A stretch of 49,346 nucleotides of DNA from assembly GCA_945965395.1 (NCBI GenBank), contig CAMFND010000126.1, positions 1 to 49,346 on the forward strand, given 5' to 3'. The notes beneath the pieces are model-generated. The model saw only the letters and a program-made list of their open reading frames with translations, did not search any database and was not told where the DNA came from. The stretch comes from an uncultured Bacteroides sp. Lineage in GTDB: Bacteria; Bacteroidota; Bacteroidia; Bacteroidales; Bacteroidaceae. Position numbers and translations under genes: made by a program. Shown one piece after another: positions 36,501-43,643 of the stretch. Each line of letters opens with the position of its first letter. Position 1 is the first letter of the stretch.

Positions 36501-37658
36501 AGAGGAAACGTCACCGTCCAACAGCTCTGGCGCTGTGTAGGGTGAAGACTGATTGCCCGTGGCATTAACCGAGAAGCTCAGGTCGATGTGCTCCACAAAC
36601 CACGACATTCTGAAGTTTGCCAATGCAGCTCTACCCCCTTCGTAAACATAGATGTTCTCAGGGCATACATCGCGGTGATATACCTGCACCTTATGTGCCA
36701 CTTTCAGCGCGTTCGCCACATCCATGATGATGCTCAGCTTATCCGTCTGTTTGAATGTCTTCTGATTGAGCTTGGCCCGCAATGAACTTTCATCCTGGTA
36801 GCGACTGATTTCATAGTAGTAGGTCTGCTCTTCATTCATCTGGCACTTTGTGTTGACAATGTATGGAGAATCCCCAATCTTCTCTTGTGCCATGTAAGCA
36901 TTTTGTACCGAATAGGTGAGCTGCTGCAGTTCCTTCGGACTTTTGTCAGCCACATCCAGCGGATATTCACGAACCCGATAACGAGCCGTAGCAATAAACT
37001 GAGGAATACAAAGGTATTCGGTAAATTCTTCCGTTTCCTGAAGCTTTTCCTCTATGCGATAATTGAATATCGTGGTACGTTCAGCTCGTTTCCGCTCTAC
37101 CGATTCCCCCGTGAGAAAATCCGTCAGCTGATTCATCAAAGGCTGGATGCCATTGGCAGAACGAGAAACCAGTTCGTGATTGGAGATAAATTCAGCCAAT
37201 GATTCCCCTAATGTAAAGGTCTGCTTGTAGGTGTCGCACGTAGGATCCAAACCAAACTTAGATTGTTGGGGATGGCTGAGCGTTACCAACGTAATGATTT
37301 GACCAAAATTCCAATCTGGATGCTGGTTCTTGATTTTAGATGCAAGAATACGGCTCTTTAACCCAGCCGTCTTATGCGGGTTAGCCACTTCCTGACCATT
37401 GCGGAACCAAGCATAGTCGTCTCCTTCCAGATTGCCAGCCCAATCCTTGTTTTCAATATGGTAGAGGGCATGAGGAGTCACCACCAAACAGTCATACTCC
37501 CAATATTTCATGATGCGGTTCGGTCCCGTAATCGCTATGTTACAATTGGGAATAATGTAAAAATTGTCAGGCAACTTCACCGACAGAAAATCCAGCAAAC
37601 GCTGTTCTCCGGCATTTACTGGTCCATCGTCATGAGGAGGTCTTTTAATGATTGCCAT
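33519..37658 (-). CDS. NERD - pseudokinase - kinase - P-loop ATPase fusion, Mad6-like
   Basis: 1379 residues from ATG 37658 (a TTG extension to 37685 is less likely). Residues 12-130: NERD nuclease-related domain with Asp56 and Glu69-x-Lys71 (YDCLVV ... IENK). Residues about 215-480: first kinase lobe pair with HRD (YHRDVCPEN, about 325) but NFR instead of DFG, and no Gly-rich loop, so a pseudokinase. About 508-770: second kinase with LGKGGFGRVF, AIKIF, HRDIKPSN (about 622) and DFN. About 836: Walker A GNAGDGKT, then a CxxC-x5-C zinc motif (CQNCPVADRC) in the ATPase part. It could combine sensing, phosphorylation and DNA cutting in one polypeptide. The PP2C gene downstream supplies the reverse reaction. 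Matches Mad6-type kinases by position. Confidence 0.88.
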   Translation of the reverse strand: MAIIKRPPHDDGPVNAGEQRLLDFLSVKLPDNFYIIPNCNIAITGPNRIMKYWEYDCLVVTPHALYHIENKDWAGNLEGDDYAWFRNGQEVANPHKTAGLKSRILASKIKNQHPDWNFGQIITLVTLSHPQQSKFGLDPTCDTYKQTFTLGESLAEFISNHELVSRSANGIQPLMNQLTDFLTGESVERKRAERTTIFNYRIEEKLQETEEFTEYLCIPQFIATARYRVREYPLDVADKSPKELQQLTYSVQNAYMAQEKIGDSPYIVNTKCQMNEEQTYYYEISRYQDESSLRAKLNQKTFKQTDKLSIIMDVANALKVAHKVQVYHRDVCPENIYVYEGGRAALANFRMSWFVEHIDLSFSVNATGNQSSPYTAPELLDGDVSSASDIYSLGVIFYQLMVGKLPFDSVVTFMAALGGELPADHLPSHVLKELPAWMDEFVQKTIVADVNKRWQTADEVLDFLNRAFDEEVHKTIATTHTVVTTKKEKTLYLKDMKPGMKVSPSMTLHEILGKGGFGRVFKVWHDMQKQYLAIKIFEKDASIDNAINEFNALKELHHPNIVEFKHNDRTVPGGLFFTLMELLEGENLHEYTKGDLRLPADEIFKMATQILKALTYMQSKEPPVFHRDIKPSNIMWHKRQQYKLIDFNISATTEDKSFGGTFPYMAPDLILSGNRIDWDCSADTFALGITLYELLAHAYPWPGGNLRPNIHKQPTDIRNYNDKLSDAMADFIMKSIRTDKNKRFKTAQEMLDTLEAIGLDAMQKDSTMISIIHQGKEMGNPVDYINSLYSQSRHGNGGTRAGVAQHAFDALTYSETRLDRELIADIEALKYKLIIITGNAGDGKTAFIHRIEDKGQDKLQFDTNNGSQFYISGIRFESNYDGSQDEDNKANDEVLSEFLSPFCGLNDYTQAKEGRVIAINEGRLVDFLSMHPELRILQDNIEEYFYKEGHAELLPGLMVINLNLRSVTARDVESKTPSLLAQQMKKLTRPELWSKCQNCPVADRCFIKYNVDTFQDTSAGDEVINRLEWLVRTIVYKRELHITMRDLRSMIAWMLTRDYSCDEVKTLIELVNANNIPEYYWQYYYFNLTAPVVYPDANKVEYFNLPTLDSNDRLVKLLRETDVAGVALPAFDRDLYYRIKRPNDYIIFSDRKHSLLKDFNDHNMIIPSYEVKSDDVRMAVTNRHKSFVRHQYFEGAIDFKKRLPYRYASAFEKQLRLEDPKELAQTMQDLASAISASEGCSNELLTKGYLLLASSNVADPISKSYRRFSLDEFELYVNKTEHLTKYIEYESDSLIFRHKEDKFIQLTVSLDLYEMLKYIHAGFSPSVNDLRGRFIELQIFKNLLEAKTYSEILVTKNNRKFTAIRLDSQKHIVIEPLNV

Positions 37659-38120
37659 AATATTTCGTTTTTTAATTGTTGTCAAGTATATCTTTCAGTC
37701 TGTCAATGATACGTTCGGCTCTCAGCGGAATTTCTTTCTGCAAGAGATAAAAAAACTCCCAGTTTTACAATCCAGCAAATGACCAGCAAATAGAATCAGC
37801 TTGATAAGGTACTGATTCTGAATGCTAATCATCATAGTGAGCACGTTTCAGCAAATGACCGGCAAATAGAATTTGCCATGTAACTGAAACGGCTATGGTG
37901 TCCTAATGCTTCGTGGTTATAGCCGAATTATAACCGAAGCTTGCTTGTATTTGCTTAGCTGAATGCGCTTTACAAAGACGAGCTAACATTATAACCGAAT
38001 TTATCTCAGCAATTTATCTCAGCAAATGACCAGCAAATAGAATCTGTACCATAAGCTACTGATAATCGAGCTGTATTTAGTCCAATCACACTAGTCAGCA
38101 AATGACCAGCAAATAGAAAT
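37659..38120. repeat. Repeat-rich spacer before the kinase operon
   Basis: Four near-identical 23-bp elements at 37773, 37849, 38020 and 38096. Each contains CAGCAAAT (or CGGCAAAT) twice, 11 bases apart, and ends in AGAA. Spacings are 76, 171 and 76. The 53-base intervals after copies 1 and 3 resemble each other (both contain ATAAG-N-TACTGAT), so this is a degenerate 76-bp tandem repeat with an insertion in the middle that itself contains a duplicated TTTATCTCAGCAA. The last copy ends three bases before the AlbA_2 stop codon. No gene is seen. Iteron-like regulator binding is a possibility. Confidence 0.7.
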
Positions 38121-39569
38121 TTATCCCCATATAGGAATGTATTTCATATAGCGTTGGCCAGTTTCAGAGTCAATCGGTTTAATCAATTTCTTTTCCAAGG
38201 CTTCTTTAATAAGTCTTGAAATGCTTGCAGAAGAAGTTGGTTTCAGCCCAAATCGTTCTCTGAGAGAACTATTTGTAATACCATCGCCTTCTATATACTT
38301 TAAGCAAGCATGCATATATGTTGACCAGAGTCTGTCATCCATCTGCATACTGGTAAAATCTAAGTGTGAGAACAACGTTACTTTTGTGTCATCTTGATAG
38401 ATTTGTATGCGAGGAGCCGGAATCTGTTTTAATTCGCAACTAATAACCATTCTATCCCAGCCACGCCCCAATTCTTCGCACATGCCTAAGCGTCTCATCA
38501 GGGATGCCAGCTTTTCATTGCGCGATTTCGGAGGATTATCAATGATACGCATCACATCCACTAAAGGTGTACCGGGATTTGTAACCTCTACACGATTGTC
38601 AAAGAGTTCAATGACTACACCAGCTCCTGTAATATAAAGGTCTTGGTGAATGCAAGCATTTGCAATGGCCTCTCTAATTGCAGGAAGCGGGAACGTACTT
38701 GTTGAGCTTCGTTGAATTTCATTAATATTTTCTTTAGAGGGAAGTAGCATATTTACTACTTTCACTGCTTTTTCAAAAGAAATAGCATAGCCCTCATCAA
38801 GCGTTTCTTCCTTTAGAATGGCCAATCTGTTCAGCTTGTCATATTGTACTACTCTGATAGCTTTCCGTCCTAAACGAGAAAAGGACGAAAGTTTCTTTGC
38901 AAAAAGAATAGCTCCTAAATTCGTGATGGCATAAAGGCCATCGTCTTGTTTGACCAAAAGGTCTTCTTCGAGCAGATAGTGAGCACATTCTTCAAGCGAA
39001 TCAGGCATCGGAATGCGCATGATGGTGAAATACGCTTCATAGTTCAGCAGCCGCATAGCTTCTTGCAGTTTCAAGCCCGTTTTAGTAAAAGTTTCTTCAA
39101 ACTGCTGATGACGTAATTTATCCCAAAGCTGGGTTTGCAACACAGGAAATTCAATTATCTTTTTGGTGTAGCTACCCGAACGGATATAATCTACTTTCTG
39201 GAAGGTGACAGGTGTACCTTCTGCTTTTGTTATTACAATCAGTTCAACATGCGCTCCATCAATATCGACATCATGAAACTCAAAGTTAGCATTCTTGGAG
39301 AGTAAGTAGCGCAACCAATTCTCAAGTTCCTGATTACCTTTCTTCTCGCTCTTTAATCGTACGGTTGTGCCAATGATATCGTGTGTACTATCATCTACGC
39401 CCCATATCATGTAGGCATTATTTCTATCGGCAAGCACAGCACTATTGGCAAGGGCACTAATGTCCTCGCCAATCATTTCTGGTGACCAATTGTTGTGCTT
39501 AAACTCCACCCATCCAGATTCATTGGGTTGCTTGCACAGTTCTTTAACAAGTATATCTAAATTTTCCAT
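38121..39569 (-). CDS. AlbA_2 / HATPase_c_4 protein with C-terminal winged helix
   Basis: 482 residues. N-terminal Schlafen-type AlbA_2 domain (WVEFKHNNWSPEMIGEDISA at about 19-38, YMIWGVDD, YIRSGSYTKKI). GHKL-type ATPase region near 290-330 (AIREAIANACIHQDLYITGA, then EVTNPG). C-terminal helix-turn-helix (TNSSLRERFGLKPTSSASISRLIKEAL). Such proteins were formerly called RecG-like regulators and commonly accompany type I restriction-type loci. It begins seven bases after the S-subunit stop, so it belongs to the methylase operon. It is an insertion relative to the MADS order as I know it, or an alternative Mad3/Mad4 component. Confidence 0.85.
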   Translation of the reverse strand: MENLDILVKELCKQPNESGWVEFKHNNWSPEMIGEDISALANSAVLADRNNAYMIWGVDDSTHDIIGTTVRLKSEKKGNQELENWLRYLLSKNANFEFHDVDIDGAHVELIVITKAEGTPVTFQKVDYIRSGSYTKKIIEFPVLQTQLWDKLRHQQFEETFTKTGLKLQEAMRLLNYEAYFTIMRIPMPDSLEECAHYLLEEDLLVKQDDGLYAITNLGAILFAKKLSSFSRLGRKAIRVVQYDKLNRLAILKEETLDEGYAISFEKAVKVVNMLLPSKENINEIQRSSTSTFPLPAIREAIANACIHQDLYITGAGVVIELFDNRVEVTNPGTPLVDVMRIIDNPPKSRNEKLASLMRRLGMCEELGRGWDRMVISCELKQIPAPRIQIYQDDTKVTLFSHLDFTSMQMDDRLWSTYMHACLKYIEGDGITNSSLRERFGLKPTSSASISRLIKEALEKKLIKPIDSETGQRYMKYIPIWG

Positions 39570-39576
39570 TGCTATT

Positions 39577-40926
39577 CTACTTAGTCCAACTTTCGATTTC
39601 TTGCTCTATCATCGAGATGGCTTTACGTTCGTTCTCAATAGCCTTTCCTACTTTTTTACTATATTCTAACACGAGTTTATGTATGTTATCTATGATAGAG
39701 TCTTCGATGATAGGAATGGGAATTAACTTTAAATGATGGGGCTCTATATGTTGTATTACAGATCCAAATATATGTTTCTGAATAAGAGCCTTACCTATAG
39801 AAGACGAAAGGAACGCATAGATATACCCACCTCTGAGGATGTCATTCGGTTGTAGCCGAATGACATCCTCAGAAACAAGCTTCTGAGCATGTCCGGCATG
39901 CGCCCAAGCGACATTTCCAATTGTACCCGATCTTGGTATCAAAATGGTGTTTTCTTTTATGGCTAAGCTAGTAATGTTTGTAGTTTTGGTTTTTGATAGT
40001 TGTTTTTTACTATCAGGACTAGCAAGAAAGATGTCTGCACCTCCTAGAAAAACGATGCCATTTTGCACATAATATCTTTTAAATATATCAGGCCGTGAGA
40101 TATCTTCACAAACTTGACCCAATGGCTTCCATTTAAAGTTTTTGTAGATATATTTTTCAATATCGTGACCTTCTGATATATAATAATTTGCTTCGAATCT
40201 TCTATTGTGAGAGGAGAGAATAGTGCGTGAAGAAACACATCCAACATTTTTCTTTGATGGATAAGGAATGATATCTTCAACTTGCTGTATTGCTTGCTGC
40301 AACGCATCAGCAGCCTCTTCACGCAATCTTGCCGACTCCTGTATTAAATCATCAACTTCCTGCTGGAAGGATGCAGGGAAATCTGGTATAGGAAGATTTG
40401 CAACCATTTTATCTGTGATAAAAGGTTGAACACCGCCTGTTGCATGTTTCCAGAAAGATAGGTTGCCATATTTTGATGCCAAATAAGCATAGATAAAACC
40501 ATTTTTGAATTCATCTTTTACAACAATTCGAATGATATTATCAGACCCCATCATCTTATATTTTTCCCAATAATTGGGGACAAAAGCTGTTTGTCCTATG
40601 GCTCCTACACGTCCAGTTAAAATCATTCCACCCTTTAAAACAGAAGATTCATCATATCCATATTTTCGTGACATGTAGTTACAACTCATTAAGGGATTTT
40701 GTGCCATCATATCAGAGTTACTAAGAAATGGCACACCACGTTCTGGGCGGGTATAAACACGACGTCCTCGACCTGTTGTGTATATATTGGAACAGTAAAA
40801 ATTCAAACAATGACTAGAATGATTATGAAGTGTATTATCATAGATGTTAATATCTGCATTATGATAACTTCCATCCATTCTCATTGATTGTCTTACTGTC
40901 TTGATTGAAACTGAGATACTTTTCAT
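39577..40926 (-). CDS. Type I-like DNA specificity subunit (HsdS-like), Mad5-like
   Basis: 449 residues with two target-recognition domains separated by coiled coils. The first TRD covers about 1-185 (ending VANLPIPDFPASFQQEVDD) and its helix EVDDLIQESARLREEAADAL. The second covers about 220-420 (GQVCEDISRPDIFKRYY to HHLKLIPIPIIEDSIIDNI) and is followed by a helix rich in Glu/Lys to the end. The LPIPDFP and LIPIPIIE signatures are typical of HsdS. It should set the methylation site of its partner methyltransferase, recognising a split DNA motif. Its start overlaps the methyltransferase stop by four bases. Confidence 0.9.
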   Translation of the reverse strand: MKSISVSIKTVRQSMRMDGSYHNADINIYDNTLHNHSSHCLNFYCSNIYTTGRGRRVYTRPERGVPFLSNSDMMAQNPLMSCNYMSRKYGYDESSVLKGGMILTGRVGAIGQTAFVPNYWEKYKMMGSDNIIRIVVKDEFKNGFIYAYLASKYGNLSFWKHATGGVQPFITDKMVANLPIPDFPASFQQEVDDLIQESARLREEAADALQQAIQQVEDIIPYPSKKNVGCVSSRTILSSHNRRFEANYYISEGHDIEKYIYKNFKWKPLGQVCEDISRPDIFKRYYVQNGIVFLGGADIFLASPDSKKQLSKTKTTNITSLAIKENTILIPRSGTIGNVAWAHAGHAQKLVSEDVIRLQPNDILRGGYIYAFLSSSIGKALIQKHIFGSVIQHIEPHHLKLIPIPIIEDSIIDNIHKLVLEYSKKVGKAIENERKAISMIEQEIESWTK

Positions 40927-42959
40927 TTCTGTTCCTCCAAGAATTTAGCATAAGCAGCAGCCACTTCCGGCAAATCATCAGCCAAACGCTTTACACGTTC
41001 ACGGCGACTGCGCACAATTTCATGACCATTTTCTGTGTAAGCCAACCATTTCTTTTCGTGGGCAAAGAGAATCTCTGCACCATCTTCATCCTTCTTATAG
41101 ATAGGCACACCGCGTCGGTCTTTACCCACTTGCTCAACAATGGCCATAAACACATCGTAATCCTCTTTGTCGATGGGGATAAGCAATTCTTCGGATGTTT
41201 TCTTTTGGAGGAACAGCAAAGAGGCCTGCACACCAACCTGAGGCAAGAAGGTTTCTACCGGAAGGTCGATGGAGGCCAGCAACTTGAAGTGCTCTAAGAT
41301 CCATTTGCGCACACTTTCCGTGTTTGGATTACCCAAAATGCCATCAGGCAATACAATACCCATTTTGCCACCGGGCTTTAGGAAGTTGTAGCATGCCTCA
41401 ATAAAGAGAACTTCTGGCGCATTACTATCCAGAGCATACCGGCGGGCAATCTCTACATCCACCTGCACCTTGGCGCCAAAGGGAGGGTTTGTAAATATCA
41501 TATCGAACTTACCCTGTGCATTGTCCGATGAAGTATCAAAATGGAAATCCTTATCCTTACTGTGCAGAATACTTTCATTCACAGCTTCTGCAATCAAAGG
41601 ACGGTCGGGCTTGTCACCCTGCGGATAATCCAAAGAGTTGATATTGAAAATATTGCTATGTCCATCACCTGCCATCACCATGTTCATTCGTGCCGCCTTC
41701 TTCAAGTCGGGGTCGAAGTCGAAGCCGAAAATCATGCGCTCGGCATAATGACGCACTCTTTCATCCACTTCGGGTGAATTGACACGAGCGGCCAAGCGCA
41801 CTTCGTCCAGGTCCGGGTAAAGATTGCGTGTGATTTTGCGGCGCACATGGTCGAGTACCATAACCAGGAAACCACCCGAACCACATGCCGGGTCGAGTAC
41901 ACGGGTGTCCTCGTTGGGATCGAGCATTTCCACCATGCACTTAATGATGTTTCGCGGAGTAAAGAACTGGCCGGCTTCCTGCTTCAAGGTGTTGCTCACG
42001 ATGGTTTCATAAGCAGTACCTTTCACATCGACCGTTGCATCCAAAAAAGAATATTTTGCCAATTCTGCAGCAACAAAAGCCAGTCCACGGTCAGAGAGCA
42101 TGATTTGCTCAGAACCATCAAAGACATCGCGGAACATCTGGCTGTCCTTCAGCTCCTCGAAAAGCCCACGGATGCGAGTGGCAACTGCCTTTCGGCCTTC
42201 TTCCGTGAATTGCTCTGTTACGCCCACCCAGAAACGGCGACGATAGCTGATGCCCTCTTTGGCATCGGCATTGCGGCGTTTCTCATCATAAAGCTTACAG
42301 AATATCAGGTTCAGCAGCTCCCAGAAAGCCGTTTTCTTCATGCCTTCATTGCCATAGATGTAGTCATGACAGCGCTTGAATGTCTTGATCAACGATTCGT
42401 TTGCCGGCTTACGGGGCATGGCACGATCACCCTGCGCTTCCAGGTCGGCAAGCGTTTGACCATTAGCCGGGAAATCGGAAATATCTTGTACGTCCGCCTG
42501 TCCAAAGTCATCTTCTGCATAATAGCGGTATAGCAAATCCTCTCCGTTGGTCCAGCATCCAAATTCACAATCCGTAAACGTCAGGATATTGTCGAGCATG
42601 GCTTCTGCGCCTTTCTTCGTATCCGTCGGTTTCACCTTTGCATCTTTGGCAACAACGACAAAGCGAATGAGGTTCTCCACCTCATGTGCCTTACCTTCAT
42701 TGAAGATAGCCAAATCAACACTTTGAGCCCGACTCTTTTCAGAATCAGGATCTTGGTAAGTCACCCTAAAGTCACGCTCCATGTCTTCAGGAGCAAATCC
42801 ATATTCTTCAGCCATCATATCTATCATTGACTGAAGGGTCAGTTCTTTATCTGTCGCTTTCACGACCTTATTAGTCAGCACACAAACCAGTTGGTTATCT
42901 TCCAAAACCAATTCGTCATTTTCCTGTATGCCATCCATCGGGGTTGTTTTATCTGCCAT
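40923..42959 (-). CDS. N6-adenine DNA methyltransferase with HsdR_N-like N-terminus, Mad2-like
   Basis: 678 residues. Motif I DPACGSGGF near residue 355 (S-adenosylmethionine site) and motif IV TNPPFG near 486 (adenine flipping and methyl transfer) define an N6-adenine methyltransferase of HsdM type, and the helical stretch before it matches the HsdM N-terminal bundle. An additional N-terminal region (about 45-150: SVDLAIFNEGKAHE, RFVVVAKDAKVKP) resembles the HsdR_N nuclease-like fold, but the usual E-x-K is AKDAK, so it is probably inactive and only binds DNA or partners. It is followed by a specificity subunit, with no HsdR in the window. Methylation probably marks self DNA. Confidence 0.9.
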   Translation of the reverse strand: MADKTTPMDGIQENDELVLEDNQLVCVLTNKVVKATDKELTLQSMIDMMAEEYGFAPEDMERDFRVTYQDPDSEKSRAQSVDLAIFNEGKAHEVENLIRFVVVAKDAKVKPTDTKKGAEAMLDNILTFTDCEFGCWTNGEDLLYRYYAEDDFGQADVQDISDFPANGQTLADLEAQGDRAMPRKPANESLIKTFKRCHDYIYGNEGMKKTAFWELLNLIFCKLYDEKRRNADAKEGISYRRRFWVGVTEQFTEEGRKAVATRIRGLFEELKDSQMFRDVFDGSEQIMLSDRGLAFVAAELAKYSFLDATVDVKGTAYETIVSNTLKQEAGQFFTPRNIIKCMVEMLDPNEDTRVLDPACGSGGFLVMVLDHVRRKITRNLYPDLDEVRLAARVNSPEVDERVRHYAERMIFGFDFDPDLKKAARMNMVMAGDGHSNIFNINSLDYPQGDKPDRPLIAEAVNESILHSKDKDFHFDTSSDNAQGKFDMIFTNPPFGAKVQVDVEIARRYALDSNAPEVLFIEACYNFLKPGGKMGIVLPDGILGNPNTESVRKWILEHFKLLASIDLPVETFLPQVGVQASLLFLQKKTSEELLIPIDKEDYDVFMAIVEQVGKDRRGVPIYKKDEDGAEILFAHEKKWLAYTENGHEIVRSRRERVKRLADDLPEVAAAYAKFLEEQK

Positions 42960-43028
42960 AATTTACAAAAATACCATCTAAGTTTTACTTAACCATATCC
43001 AAGTTAGTCCATGTTTCAAATCAGCCAT

Positions 43029-43340
43029 TTACTTCTGGGAATTGCTCTTCATTTCACTATTAGCAAGATGAAGGGCACGCCGTGCTACCAGCGTAGATTC
43101 ATCCTTGGTTACATTGATAATCTTATCGGCCGTCCATAAAGACCGCAGTTCTTCCTCTTCCACATGAAGTATGTCCGCTATAGGGACGATATACTCATCT
43201 CGAAAAGGACGAATGCCTCTTTCAATCCTGCTATACATTGGTGCATCCACACCAATGGCGTCAGCAATCTGACGCTGTTGTACATTCAGCTCATCACGGA
43301 GCTGTTTTATTCGTGCGAGTAACATGTTTGAATTTACCAT
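43029..43340 (-). CDS. XRE-family regulator of the defence locus, Mad1-like
   Basis: 103 residues; RDELNVQQRQIADAIGVDAPMYSRIERGIRPF is split between helices two and three of a Cro/CI helix-turn-helix, and LHVEEEELRSLW is the usual C-terminal extension of this group. It lies 69 bases before the methyltransferase start on the same strand, as the first gene of the operon. An inverted repeat ACTTGTC-N7-GACAAGT overlaps its promoter (43383-43403), so autorepression is likely. The role may be to silence the methyltransferase until the element has settled in a new host; that is inference. Confidence 0.82.
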   Translation of the reverse strand: MVNSNMLLARIKQLRDELNVQQRQIADAIGVDAPMYSRIERGIRPFRDEYIVPIADILHVEEEELRSLWTADKIINVTKDESTLVARRALHLANSEMKSNSQK

Positions 43341-43368
43341 GTGTGCAAAATAAATTGTTATTGCTCAA

Positions 43369-43403
43369 CAAAGATAGTATTTACTTGTCAATTTTAGACA
43401 AGT
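43369..43403 (-). promoter_or_regulatory. Promoter and likely operator of the defence operon
   Basis: On the minus strand TATCTTTG (43369-43376) is an exact -7 box. The perfect 7-bp inverted repeat ACTTGTC/GACAAGT (43383-43389 and 43397-43403) covers the -33 area, where a bound XRE dimer would block RNA polymerase. Confidence 0.6.
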
Positions 43404-43565
43404 AGGAGCCTTTATCTTCTACTCACTACGTGCTTTTTCTTCATAATCATGCCGTGCAACACTTTAGATGGCATGTTTGGTGCCAAAAACCTCCTTTTCA
43501 AAAAGGTTTTCTATCCATGTTAGTCCATGTTGATACAGAGTCATGGCAATCCGAAATAAACCTTA

Positions 43566-43573
43566 TAACTTTG
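43566..43573 (+). promoter_or_regulatory. -7 box of the DUF4468 gene
   Basis: TAACTTTG followed by C, about 70 bases before ATG 43644. The -33 region is weak. The preceding gap from 43404 to 43643 holds no other gene I can support. Confidence 0.4.
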
Positions 43574-43643
43574 CTTTCAGAAACAAAAAAAGACCTTAAA
43601 GAGACCGAAAAATTAAGTATATAATCTATAATCAAACAACGCA

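Larger units (their letters stand above)
42996..43530. repeat. 20-bp direct repeats flanking the XRE gene
   Basis: TATCCAAGTTAGTCCATGTT at 42996-43015 and TATCCATGTTAGTCCATGTT at 43511-43530 differ at one base and lie 515 bp apart. They bracket the XRE gene and its promoter. They may be a recombination scar or paired regulator sites; which is open. Confidence 0.55.

Noticed and set aside
25141-37658. BREX, DISARM or Pgl system
   Set aside because: No BrxC/PglY-, PglZ- or PglX-type protein or DrmA/DrmB helicase pair is recognisable; the kinase-Mad7-Mad8 order fits MADS better.
37773-38118. CRISPR-like array before the kinase gene
   Set aside because: Repeats are 23 bp, spacings are 53, 148 and 53 bases, the first and last intervals resemble each other, and no cas gene is present. 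It is a degenerate tandem repeat.
38121-42959. Ordinary type I restriction-modification operon
   Set aside because: Methyltransferase and S subunit are present but there is no HsdR helicase-nuclease anywhere in the window, and the kinase, large ATPase and phosphatase form the rest of the locus.
43430-43624. 64-codon plus-strand frame before the DUF4468 gene
   Set aside because: It contains one of the 20-bp direct repeats and a promoter box, and has no recognisable protein features.
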